From contig NZ_JOGX01000026.1 in assembly GCF_000719555.1 (NCBI RefSeq), positions 24,279 through 88,278 on the forward strand: a stretch of DNA of 64,000 nucleotides, read 5' to 3'. Below the pieces are notes generated by a model, which made no database searches, was not told the DNA's origin, and was given only the letters and a program-made list of their open reading frames with translations. This document shows, one piece after another, positions 32,430 through 40,126 of the stretch; position 1 is the stretch's first letter, and each line of letters begins with the position of its first letter. The stretch comes from Streptomyces sp. NRRL F-5727. Lineage in GTDB: Bacteria > Actinomycetota > Actinomycetes > Streptomycetales > Streptomycetaceae. Made by a program: the position numbers and the translations under genes.

Positions 32430-33643
32430 GCGGCATCCCCCGCGAGGTCGAGGACGTCCAGGACGGCGGTGGCCACGCACGCCAGACGCCAGACCTCGAT
32501 CTCCCGCTCCGCCGGCCAGTCGTGCAGCGCGGCGGTGACGGTGTACCCGAGGACGGCGTGTGCGTCCGGGGCGTCCGGGCGCCGGCGGGCGGCGAGCGGG
32601 AGCAGATCCGCAGCGGAGGCGACCAGGCTCTGGCGCACCTCCCGCAGCGATTCGGCGTCGGGGGCCGAGCGGCGGTGCCACCAGACCTTGGCACGGCGGC
32701 AGCTCTTGCGGAGGCCGGCGCGGTCGAGATTTGTACCGGACGGCGCCGCACTACGCAGCCGCCTAACCAAGTCCTCCAGCGTGGGCGGCCCGCTCACCGG
32801 GACCGGCGGCACCGGGCGGACCACCGCTCGCCTGCTGGGCTGGACGGAGAGGTACCCCTCCTCGTGCAGCCGGTGCAAGGCCCGGCTGACGATCGGCCTC
32901 TCGGCGGCGAGAAGCCGGGACAGATCCTGCTGGCCGGGCAGGGACGACAACGGGGGATAGATACCGGTGGACACCAGTGTGCGCAGCAAGTCGGCCGCGA
33001 CGGTGACCTGGTCACACGTCTTCCTGCCCGCCACCAGGACTTGGTTCGAGTGCCGGACCACGACCAGGCCGTCGGCCGCGAGGTCCTGGAGAGCGAGGTC
33101 CACCCGCGTGCCAGAGGCCGAAGTCAGTCCTGCATCCGCCAGGATCCGAAGACGCGACAGCAGGGTTCCCGGGGGAAGGACGCCGTCGGCAATCCCCCTG
33201 CGCACGCGGTCCGCGATCTCGCTCACGCTCGGCCCCGGCAAGAACGCCTCCGTCAGCTCCCGCAACAGCAGCCTCGCGGCCGAGCTCGCCCTAACGAAGT
33301 CGGCTTCGGAACTGGTGCGTACCTCGTCGATGAGGCTCTGCCAGCGGGCCTGGTCGCTGGGCGAACCCTCCGCCGCCTGTAGACGCCCCTCGGCGACCGG
33401 CAGCCAGGGCGCCACCAACTGCAGCACGCCCTCCGCGTCGCCTCCGGACACCCTGTCGTACTGCTTCCCGAGCCGCCTCAGCGCCGCCAGGTCCGACCGG
33501 AGCCGGATGAGCGTCGGGTCGCCGACGGGCTCGGCGTTCTGCGGGTCGGGCGCGGCTTCGAAGTCGGCGGTCATGATGCTCCGGCAACGGGACGAGAGAA
33601 GGGAACGGGTGGGGTCGACGAGCACAGGGAGAGGGGGCGTCAT
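32426..33643 (-). CDS. Large GntR-type regulator with two winged HTH regions
   Basis: A 405-residue protein starting at ATG 33643 (ATGA overlap); an alternative ATG exists at 33574. A first winged helix is near residues 140-200 (SVSEIADRVRRGIADGVLPP) and a second near 215-270 (STGIYPPLSSLPGQQDLSRL then LAAERPIVSRALHRLHEEGY). The C-terminal 130 residues are helical. It resembles, in layout, the two shorter GntR-like proteins downstream, suggesting duplication within the operon. Confidence 0.72.
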   Translation of the reverse strand: MTPPLPVLVDPTRSLLSSRCRSIMTADFEAAPDPQNAEPVGDPTLIRLRSDLAALRRLGKQYDRVSGGDAEGVLQLVAPWLPVAEGRLQAAEGSPSDQARWQSLIDEVRTSSEADFVRASSAARLLLRELTEAFLPGPSVSEIADRVRRGIADGVLPPGTLLSRLRILADAGLTSASGTRVDLALQDLAADGLVVVRHSNQVLVAGRKTCDQVTVAADLLRTLVSTGIYPPLSSLPGQQDLSRLLAAERPIVSRALHRLHEEGYLSVQPSRRAVVRPVPPVPVSGPPTLEDLVRRLRSAAPSGTNLDRAGLRKSCRRAKVWWHRRSAPDAESLREVRQSLVASAADLLPLAARRRPDAPDAHAVLGYTVTAALHDWPAEREIEVWRLACVATAVLDVLDLAGDAA

Positions 33644-34104
33644 GGGCTGTCACCCCTCACCAGGTCCAGGAGGTCCAGGAGCACCTGGGCGTAACGGCGC
33701 AGGTAGCCGACCACGTCATCGCCCTCGGGCATGCCCCGATGGAGCGCACGTGCCTGCGTGATCAGCCGGGTCGGAGCAGGCCGGACCCGAACCGTCGCTC
33801 GGGTGATGGCCGGCTCGGTCGCACGCCTGAGCTGGAAGAGGATCCAGGCCACGTCCTCCTCGGAGAGCGCGCCGGCCTTCAGCGCGACCTCCTCGCGGCG
33901 TCGGGGCCGGAAGGGGAGGCGTCCCAGCAGGGCACCGGTCGCGGACGGTGCTGCCGGGGGCGCCGGTGCGTGGCAGGGATCCATGACCGCGTCGATGGCG
34001 GCGAGCAGGTCCTCCTCGTCGTCCGGCGGGTCGTCCGCAACAGACTGGCGGAGGGCCGTCAACGCCCAGACCATAGTGTTCACGTCGGAGCTCGCGGCCA
34101 GCAT
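33640..34104 (-). CDS. 154-residue hypothetical protein
   Basis: ATG at 34104 forms a TGATG overlap with the HATPase stop codon. The protein has an acidic stretch near residues 23-31, a basic linker (PFRPRRREEVALK) and a helical C-terminus ending LLDLLDLVRGDSP. Its C-terminal helix resembles the C-terminal helix of the adjacent GntR protein (VLDVLDLAGDAA), hinting at a shared domain. No family is recognised. Confidence 0.6.
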   Translation of the reverse strand: MLAASSDVNTMVWALTALRQSVADDPPDDEEDLLAAIDAVMDPCHAPAPPAAPSATGALLGRLPFRPRRREEVALKAGALSEEDVAWILFQLRRATEPAITRATVRVRPAPTRLITQARALHRGMPEGDDVVGYLRRYAQVLLDLLDLVRGDSP

Positions 34105-34658
34105 CACAAACCCTCCACCAGCAACGGCGGGACGTCCAGCTCCATCCAGACCGTCTTTCCTCGGCCTGTTCCTGGTTGGACTCCCCAGTTCGCGGCTAAG
34201 GCGTCGATCAGACGCAGTCCGCGGCCCCCTTCGCTGTCTCCGCTCTCCGGCCGAAGCCGGGGCCATTCGTCCGAAGCGTCGTGCACTTCGACACGGACAC
34301 GCCCACGCAGGTAGGAAGCCGTCACGGTGAATTCCACTGCCGACTGGTTGCGGCAGCCGTGTTCCACTGCGTTCGCCATCAGTTCCTGGGCTCCGAGCGC
34401 GACGTCGTCTGCGATCGAGGACAGTCCGGAATGACGCATCAGTCGGTGCAGCTCTCGGCGAGCCCGGGGAACCACGGAGAGGTCTGCCGGGAAAACCGAA
34501 ACGGCCTGGAACGGACGCTCGCCGTACGACACCGGCTCGGCGGTGGACGGGGTGCGCGGCTGTACACCGGCGATGTCGTGTTCCTGCGGGCTACGAGCGT
34601 GCACCATCGTGGCGGTGCACGGCGGGCAGCGGCCGGCCGCGGGATCGTGCACGTTCAT
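34104..34658 (-). CDS. HATPase_c-type ATP-binding protein (RsbW-like)
   Basis: A 184-residue protein starting at ATG 34658, with GGGGAG just upstream. The ATP-binding fold shows the N box GAQELMANAVEHG (near residue 90) and the G box GGRGLRLIDALAANWG (near residue 145). This stand-alone serine-kinase-like ATPase family is abundant in Streptomyces and includes anti-sigma factor kinases. It heads the long minus-strand operon and is divergent to an XRE-TPR gene, a frequent pairing. No sigma factor is encoded nearby. Confidence 0.85.
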   Translation of the reverse strand: MNVHDPAAGRCPPCTATMVHARSPQEHDIAGVQPRTPSTAEPVSYGERPFQAVSVFPADLSVVPRARRELHRLMRHSGLSSIADDVALGAQELMANAVEHGCRNQSAVEFTVTASYLRGRVRVEVHDASDEWPRLRPESGDSEGGRGLRLIDALAANWGVQPGTGRGKTVWMELDVPPLLVEGL

Positions 34659-34868
34659 CAGCTCCCCTTCTTGGCCCCTGCAGGGGCCAATTCCGGTCAC
34701 CGTCCTCGCCCGTAGGCGTGACAAGGCCGATTTCGTTGCATCGCAGGAGGGTTGGAGGAATATCGTCCTGACGAGGAAACCGTGCTTGCGGGTCCGCGGG
34801 TATCCCGGCGGCCTCAGCGAGGCGATGCACGTGATGCAAGATCGTTTCAGGGACAGGGGCGCACACTC

Positions 34869-36254
34869 GTGAGCCGGATGCGCAACACCAAACTGGACGC
34901 TCTCGTCCAGGAACTCGGCCTGTCGCAGCGACAACTGGCCGCTCGCTTCCGAGTTGTCGCGGCCGAGAATGGCGCCACAGAGCTGCTTCGATGCGATCAG
35001 TCGCGCATCGCCCGATGGATCGGAGGCGCGATCCCCGAGGGCCGGGCACCGCATATCTTGGCGGAGACGCTCACCCGTGGCCTTGGCCGTGTCATCACGC
35101 TTGCCGACATCGGGCTGGAGCAGGAAGACCGAGCCGCGCCGCCGGCACCCGGGTGGAGCGTCGACGCCCTCACCACGCTGGCGACCCTCGGGAGCACGGA
35201 CATGGACATAGAGCGACGCCAGGTGCTGGCGCAGACGGCCTACTCGGTCGCGGGGCTGGTGCTCCCCTCCGAGGCCGAATGGCAGCAGGCTGGGGAACGT
35301 GCTCGGGCCAGGAAGCCGCTCTCGCCGCGCAACGTCACCCTCGATGACGTTGCCGGCGTTCGCGAGATGACGACGTTTCTCTCTCGCCGGGACCAGGAGC
35401 GCGGCGGGCGCGGTGTGGGGCGCATCGCGCTCGTCGCATACCTGCGCACCGATGTCGTCGAGCTTCTCTCCGGCCGGTTCCCCACCGACCGTGTACGCCG
35501 GGCCATGACCTCTGCGGCAGCCGAACTCGCCTACCTCGCGGGATGGACGTCCTTCGATGCGGGCGAGCACCCGATTGCGCTGCGGTGGCTGACCTTGGCG
35601 ACCCAGCTTGCCGAGGAGGCCGGCGACGCTCCTCTCGCCGGACACGTGCTGCGTGCCATGGCCCACCAGGCAGTCGATCTGAAGCAGCCGGCGGAAGCTA
35701 TCCGCCTGGCAGAGGGATCCCTCTCCGGCCGCCGCTACCGGGAGGCGTGTTGGCGGGAGAAGGCCCTTTTGGGCGTCGTGCACGCCCGGGCTCTTGCCGC
35801 CGCCGGACACAAGACGCAGGCCGCAGCAGCACTCCTCCAGGCCGAGAAGGACCTCGTGCGTGCCACCGGCGAAGGCGAAGAACCGGAGCGCGTCTGGTTC
35901 TTTGGTGAGGCCAGCCTTGCCCACGAAACTGCCGCCGCGCTGAGAGATCTCGGCGACTTGAAGGGCGCTGAGAGGGAGTTCAAGCGCAGCGTCCGCACCC
36001 GTCGGACGCAGTTCAAGCGCACCCACTCCGTGACCTTGGGATACCTCGGCGATGTACAGGTCCGGCAAGGGCAGCTCGACGCGGCCTGCGCTACCTGGAA
36101 GCAGGCGCTCGACGCGATGACCAGGGTGCAGTCCGGCCGTGCACGAGAGGCCGTCGTGCAGATGCGCCGGGCTCTGAGCCCGTTTCGAACGCGGGGTGGC
36201 AGCCCGGCTGCTGAGCTCGACGCCCGGGCGCGAGCAGTGCTCGCCGACCGCTGA
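34869..36254 (+). CDS. XRE-family regulator with TPR-like C-terminal domain
   Basis: A 461-residue protein starting at GTG 34869 (ATG 34878 is an alternative). The HTH is at about residues 10-60 (LVQELGLSQRQLAARFRVVA, then CDQSRIARWIGG). A long alpha-helical region follows with TPR-like repeats, for example RWLTLATQLAEEAGDAPLAG and AEREFKRSVRTRRTQFKRTH. Such regulators respond to internal signals during development in Streptomyces. It is divergent to the HATPase gene with 210 bp between them. Confidence 0.82.
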   Translation: MSRMRNTKLDALVQELGLSQRQLAARFRVVAAENGATELLRCDQSRIARWIGGAIPEGRAPHILAETLTRGLGRVITLADIGLEQEDRAAPPAPGWSVDALTTLATLGSTDMDIERRQVLAQTAYSVAGLVLPSEAEWQQAGERARARKPLSPRNVTLDDVAGVREMTTFLSRRDQERGGRGVGRIALVAYLRTDVVELLSGRFPTDRVRRAMTSAAAELAYLAGWTSFDAGEHPIALRWLTLATQLAEEAGDAPLAGHVLRAMAHQAVDLKQPAEAIRLAEGSLSGRRYREACWREKALLGVVHARALAAAGHKTQAAAALLQAEKDLVRATGEGEEPERVWFFGEASLAHETAAALRDLGDLKGAEREFKRSVRTRRTQFKRTHSVTLGYLGDVQVRQGQLDAACATWKQALDAMTRVQSGRAREAVVQMRRALSPFRTRGGSPAAELDARARAVLADR

Positions 36255-36326
36255 CCGGTAGCGTACGGAAGCCCGGATCAGGGAGTGTCCGCCCTCGGAC
36301 GGCGGCCATGTCAGGAGAGGCAGTAC

Positions 36327-36821
36327 GTGTTCAAGGTCAGCAACTACATCCAGGTTCCGGTGATCGCTACCGTCCTCGGGGGCCAGACCGGCCGCCTCGA
36401 CGACTACAAGGGGGGCGTCGAATCGGTTATCCGTCTCGTGCCGGAAATCCCCGAGAGTGCCCTCGAAGGGATCGACGAGTTCAGCCACGTCGAGGTGCTC
36501 TTCCACTTCCACCTGGGATCGGACAGCGACGTCGAGCTCGAACCGCGCAGCCCGCGCGGGAACGCGCAGTGGCCGGCTACTGGCGGACTCGTACACCGGA
36601 ACCACCGCCGCCCGGCCCGCCTCGGGGTCTCGTACCCCCGGCTGCTGCGAGTCGAGGGACGGGACCTTCACGTTACGGACCTGGACGCCGATGACGGCAC
36701 GCCGGTGATCGACCTGGCGCCCGTCTTCCGCGAGATGCTGCCCCGCGGTCCCGTACGCCAGCCGGAGTGGCCGACCGACATGCTGCAGAACTACTGGCGG
36801 GACGCTCGCGAGCGGCCCTGA
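36327..36821 (+). CDS. TrmO/TsaA-family SAM-dependent methyltransferase
   Basis: A 164-residue protein starting at GTG 36327 with AGGAGAGG 6 nt upstream. Typical sequence includes IPESALEGIDEFSHVEVLFH (near residue 38), RNHRRPARLGVSYPRLLRVE, and LDADDGTPVIDLAPVFREML. This is the beta-barrel family (UPF0066) whose E. coli member methylates t6A37 of tRNA. The normal NRPNPIG-like motif is here RNHRRPARLG, and the protein is divergent, so tRNA activity is not certain. Confidence 0.78.
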   Translation: MFKVSNYIQVPVIATVLGGQTGRLDDYKGGVESVIRLVPEIPESALEGIDEFSHVEVLFHFHLGSDSDVELEPRSPRGNAQWPATGGLVHRNHRRPARLGVSYPRLLRVEGRDLHVTDLDADDGTPVIDLAPVFREMLPRGPVRQPEWPTDMLQNYWRDARERP

Positions 36822-37117
36822 AACGAGATCCGCCTCCGGGGCCCCCTCTCGGCCAGCCGCGCCCGCGATGCGATCCCGCAAGGAGAGGCTGCTCCGCCCG
36901 CTCCAGCCGTCGCACCCCAGCGACCCGTGCGCTGCACCGAGACCGCCGCGTAGCCGAAGACGCCTGCCACGCGATGAGGACACGGCCCTGTGGCCTCGTC
37001 TCATGGGGCATCTCCTTTCCGCAGCATTGGGTCAAAGGGGCCCGGTACCAACAAAGTTCAACGGGGTGTCACGGGGGCAGTGCACTGAGTTTGGAGTCGC
37101 GCCGGCTGGCAGGGCAC
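36822..37117. other. Intergenic region, no gene seen
   Basis: The first part of the 386-bp spacer between the TrmO-like and XRE genes shows no convincing ORF, RNA gene or repeat. The remainder carries the palindromic operator described separately. Confidence 0.4.
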
Positions 37118-37162
37118 CGCCGCAGCGATATCGCTGCGGCGATATCGATCTCCGCCTAGCCT
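37118..37162 (+). promoter_or_regulatory. 24-bp perfect palindrome and promoter before the XRE gene
   Basis: CGCCGCAGCGATATCGCTGCGGCG at 37118-37141 (here written in two halves: CGCCGCAGCGAT and ATCGCTGCGGCG) is a perfect palindrome. A second CGATATCG follows at 37140-37147, 14 bp away from the first. A -10-like TAGCCT is at 37157-37162. The two CGATATCG boxes placed just upstream of the -10 fit an autoregulatory operator. Confidence 0.55.
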
Positions 37163-37207
37163 GGTCTCACGGCTGGGGCGAGCTGGATCACGACCAGGGG
37201 AGCTGAG

Positions 37208-38713
37208 GTGGCCATGTCAGAGGCACCTGGGCGGATGTGTGAACGGTGCGGACTGCCGATTAGCCGGTACAACCCGGATACGCGGTGCGCTGCCTGCGCC
37301 CGAACCGATGAGACGCCGACGATCCCGGACCGGGCCTGGCGCGATGAGCAAGTACACAAGGCCCTTGCTGCCTGGGATTTCGGAACCGTCGTACGCCTTG
37401 TCCGCCGCCGGTCCGGGCTCTCCCAGAAAGCCGTACGCGAGCTGACCGGCCTGACCCAGGGCTACATCTCCGACGTGGAGCGCGGCCTCAAACAGGTCAA
37501 CGGCCGGGAGGCGATCATCGACCTTCTGACCGGACTTGGGCTTCCCGCCGACCTGCGCCCGCTCCTCCTGGCCCCCTTCGAGCAGGCTGAATCGCAGCGG
37601 CTCAGCGCAGCCATCGACCCGGCCTTGCCGTGGACGACTGCTCGTATGGTGACGTCACTGGACACAGCCGTCGGAGGAGCCATGCCCGGATTGAACCGCC
37701 GCAGTGTGATCGCCCTGGGTGGGGTCAGCCTCACGCAGTACATCCTGCAAGCAGCCATTGCCCCGCCTGAGGCCGTGGCCTCCACCGCCCGGAACGGAAT
37801 CAGCATCTCCGGCCAGCTCCTCACCAGCCTGCAGTCGACCACCGACGCTCTGCGCCAGGCCGATGCCAACCATGGCAGCGGCAACCTCGCCCGAGCCGCC
37901 ACGGCGCACCTCAAGGTCCTCCTCCGACTCCTGAAAGAAGGGGACTTCACCGAGGCCACCGGTCGGCGCCTCGCGGCGGTGGCCGCGGACACCGCGATCC
38001 AGACCGGCTGGTACCACTTCGACAGCGGCGCCCACGACGTCGCCCGCAACCTTCTCCTCGGAGCCCTGCGCGCTGCTCATGCCAGCGGCGACAGCAGACT
38101 ACGTGCCGGGGCGCTGTCCTTCATCGCCATCCACGGATACTCCGCCGGCGACCCCCGCGACGCGATCACCGCCGCACGCACCGCCCGCCAGGTCATCGCC
38201 GACCAGGACGCGCCCGCCCTGCACGCCATGCTCCTCACCCGCCAGGCCCGCGGGCACGCCCGGCTGCGCGAGGAACGCCAGGCCCGCATCGCCCTGGAGG
38301 ACGCCCAGGCCCTGTGCGCCCGGGGACGCGGTGAGGACGACCCCCACTGGCTCTACTGGATCAACCCCGGCGAGATCATGGGCCAGACAGCCAGCTGCTT
38401 GCTCGATCTGGGCCGCCCCGACCAGGCCGCCCAGGCATTCGCTGACGCCCGCAACGCCTTCAGCCCGGACGAGATCCGCACCCGCGCCCAGTTCCTCTCC
38501 CGCGCCGCCACCGCCCAGATGCGCGCCGGTGACGTCGACGCCGGATCCGCGACCGGACACGAAGTCCTCGCTCTCGCCGCCGGAGTCCGCTCCGCACGTT
38601 TGGACGACAACCTGGACGCGATGCTCGCCGAAGCCCGTCGCTACTCCTCGGTCGCTCCCGCCCGAGATCTTCTGGAACGTGGTCAGGCCGTCATGCGTGA
38701 GCGTGCCGCATGA
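37208..38713 (+). CDS. XRE-family regulator with zinc-ribbon N-terminus and TPR-like domain
   Basis: A 501-residue protein starting at GTG 37208 (ATG 37214 is an alternative) after GGGGAG. Residues 11-30 carry CxxC...CxxC (Cys11, 14, 27, 30), a likely zinc ribbon. The HTH is at about 58-110 (VRRRSGLSQKAVRELTGLTQ then GYISDVERG). The C-terminal 350 residues are helical and TPR-like. It is coupled to a HAD phosphatase by ATGA. The pair is probably functional together; a small phosphorylated ligand is possible. Confidence 0.85.
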   Translation: MAMSEAPGRMCERCGLPISRYNPDTRCAACARTDETPTIPDRAWRDEQVHKALAAWDFGTVVRLVRRRSGLSQKAVRELTGLTQGYISDVERGLKQVNGREAIIDLLTGLGLPADLRPLLLAPFEQAESQRLSAAIDPALPWTTARMVTSLDTAVGGAMPGLNRRSVIALGGVSLTQYILQAAIAPPEAVASTARNGISISGQLLTSLQSTTDALRQADANHGSGNLARAATAHLKVLLRLLKEGDFTEATGRRLAAVAADTAIQTGWYHFDSGAHDVARNLLLGALRAAHASGDSRLRAGALSFIAIHGYSAGDPRDAITAARTARQVIADQDAPALHAMLLTRQARGHARLREERQARIALEDAQALCARGRGEDDPHWLYWINPGEIMGQTASCLLDLGRPDQAAQAFADARNAFSPDEIRTRAQFLSRAATAQMRAGDVDAGSATGHEVLALAAGVRSARLDDNLDAMLAEARRYSSVAPARDLLERGQAVMRERAA

Positions 38714-39417
38714 TCCTGGTCCTGTGGGACATCGACCGCACCCTCGTCTACACCGGTGACATCGACCGGCGCGTGTACCGGGAGACCTTCACCAGCGTCG
38801 TCGGCCGCCCTCCGACCGCTCTGCCGGCCCGCGGCACCGGAGTCACCATGCCCCTGGCAGTCCGCGAGCTCCTGCGCGTCAACCACGTTCCCGAGAAGAG
38901 CGTTGAGACGCTGGCGGACCGCATCGTCGCCGAGCTCCCCGACCGCCTGGCCGGCCACCGGGAGCTGCTGGCCACCGAGGGGGTCATCATGCCCGGAGCC
39001 GTGGACGCGCTGGCCGCGGTTCAGCAGGCGGAGCACCTGATTCCGACCGTCGTCACGGGAAACCTGCGAGGCAGCGCCGAGACCAAGTTGTCCGCGCTGG
39101 GCCTCATCGGCTACCTCGACACCGACATCGGCGGCTACGCGTCCGACGATCCCTACCGCCCGGCTCTCGTACACATCGCCCAAGACCGAGCAGCCACGAA
39201 GCACGGAGGCCGGTTCGATCGCGACAACACGGTGATCCTGGGTGACTCGCTGGAAGACGTACGCACCGGTCTGGAAGGCGGTGCCAGGGTCATCGGGGTC
39301 GCCTCGGGCACCACCACCGAAGAGCAGCTGCGAGCAGCAGGGGCAGACCATGTCGTGTCTGACCTCGGCTCGGCTCGTACTCTCCTTCGCCTCATCGGCC
39401 AGACTCAGGCAGCCTAA
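38710..39417 (+). CDS. HAD-family phosphatase
   Basis: A 235-residue haloacid-dehalogenase-type hydrolase. Motif I is WDIDRTL (Asp7 nucleophile, Asp9 acid), motif II is TVVTGN near residue 115, and motif IV is ILGDSLEDVRTGL near residue 178. A helical cap lies between motifs I and II. Its ATG overlaps the stop of the XRE gene, so both proteins are made together. It likely dephosphorylates a small metabolite. Confidence 0.87.
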   Translation: MILVLWDIDRTLVYTGDIDRRVYRETFTSVVGRPPTALPARGTGVTMPLAVRELLRVNHVPEKSVETLADRIVAELPDRLAGHRELLATEGVIMPGAVDALAAVQQAEHLIPTVVTGNLRGSAETKLSALGLIGYLDTDIGGYASDDPYRPALVHIAQDRAATKHGGRFDRDNTVILGDSLEDVRTGLEGGARVIGVASGTTTEEQLRAAGADHVVSDLGSARTLLRLIGQTQAA

Positions 39418-39483
39418 AGGGCTGTCACGTGAGTGATCTTCTGGTGTCAGCGGGCATAGCGGGCCGCCGTGCGGCCCGTCTTC

Positions 39484-39618
39484 CTATCCCAGGAGGGCGA
39501 GGTTGTGCATCCGGGCGATGCTGAGCAAAGCGCGGCGCACGCTGTCGCCTCTGAGGTGACGGTCGCTGAACGACTGCCCTGGTCCTTTCTCACCCGCACC
39601 GACCTCGCCCTCCGCCCG
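39484..39618 (-). pseudogene. C-terminal fragment of a transposase
   Basis: The minus strand reads GQSFSDRHLRGDSVRRALLS followed by IARMHNLALLG and a stop, like the C-terminus of an IS transposase (ISAs1-like by pattern). The frame is closed upstream by a stop, so only about 44 codons remain. It marks an old insertion or deletion event next to the recombinase region. Confidence 0.45.
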
Positions 39619-39768
39619 TCAACCCCACAGGACTAACAAACAGCTCAGTAGAGCCTCCAGGGTCACCCTCGCGGGCATCCCAGGGGGCTCGGCATGCACA
39701 CCATTCGCGACTTCGCAGCAACCTCGCGACTTGAAGGGGCACTGAGTGCGGGGCGCAATATAGCGGGA

Positions 39769-39795
39769 GATCCCCGGTTTCCGAAACCGGGGATC
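39769..39795. repeat. 27-nt inverted repeat
   Basis: GATCCCCGGTTTC and GAAACCGGGGATC flank a single C, giving a 13-bp perfect stem. No T-run follows, so it is not a clear terminator. It could be a protein-binding site of the element or part of an attachment region. Confidence 0.5.
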
Positions 39796-40012
39796 CTGCG
39801 GATCATCAGGGTGTTCGCGATGGCTGCACTTGGCGGTGGAGCACTGCGAGCGAATCCTGCCAAGTGAACGAGGATGGTTAGCCAAAGCGGCTATCAGGGT
39901 GAGTACTGATGGTTGTTTATGGCTGGCTTCCGGGCGGCTGGATGGAATCTTTATTCGGCCATGGCTGCCGTTAAGAGGGCGGCTGGCGATCCGCATGAAC
40001 CAGGAGAGCGGC

Positions 40013-40081
40013 ATGAAGGTGTTCGTCTACGAGGTGAGTAAGACTGGCGAGCGAAAGCTCGTTGCCGTGACGGAACGCTGA
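40013..40081 (+). CDS. 22-residue small protein
   Basis: ATG at 40013 is preceded by AGGAGAG. The peptide (MKVFVYEVSKTGERKLVAVT then ER) looks like a beta-strand pair, and its stop is directly followed by a strong terminator. An in-frame upstream ATG at 39995 would add six residues. Short ORFs of this kind are common on actinophage-like elements; no function is known. Confidence 0.5.
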   Translation: MKVFVYEVSKTGERKLVAVTER

Positions 40082-40083
40082 AA

Positions 40084-40126
40084 GGAGCCCCACCGTACCT
40101 TGGGTGCGGTGGGGCTCCTGATTTTT
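40084..40126. terminator. Rho-independent terminator between convergent genes
   Basis: GGAGCCCCACCG (40084-40095) and CGGTGGGGCTCC (40107-40118) form a 12-bp stem with an 11-nt loop, followed by TGATTTTT on the plus strand. It ends the small plus-strand gene and, since the recombinase stop is at 40125, probably serves the minus strand too. Confidence 0.85.

Larger units (their letters stand above)
39418..40012. other. Spacer with transposase scrap and palindrome
   Basis: About 600 bp with no intact gene. It contains a transposase C-terminal relic (39484-39618) and a 27-nt palindrome (39769-39795), each listed separately. Base composition from about 39850 is less GC-rich than the neighbours, which fits the mobile-element end near the recombinase. 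Confidence 0.4.

Noticed and set aside
24197..34658. Calling the long operon a known anti-phage system
   Set aside because: No nuclease, helicase, NLR, TIR or other known defence effector could be seen; only regulators, a GH15 enzyme and a peptidase.
34659..37004. A long minus-strand extension upstream of the HATPase gene
   Set aside because: It is antisense to the XRE-TPR and TrmO-like genes. The HATPase has its own ATG and ribosome site at 34658.
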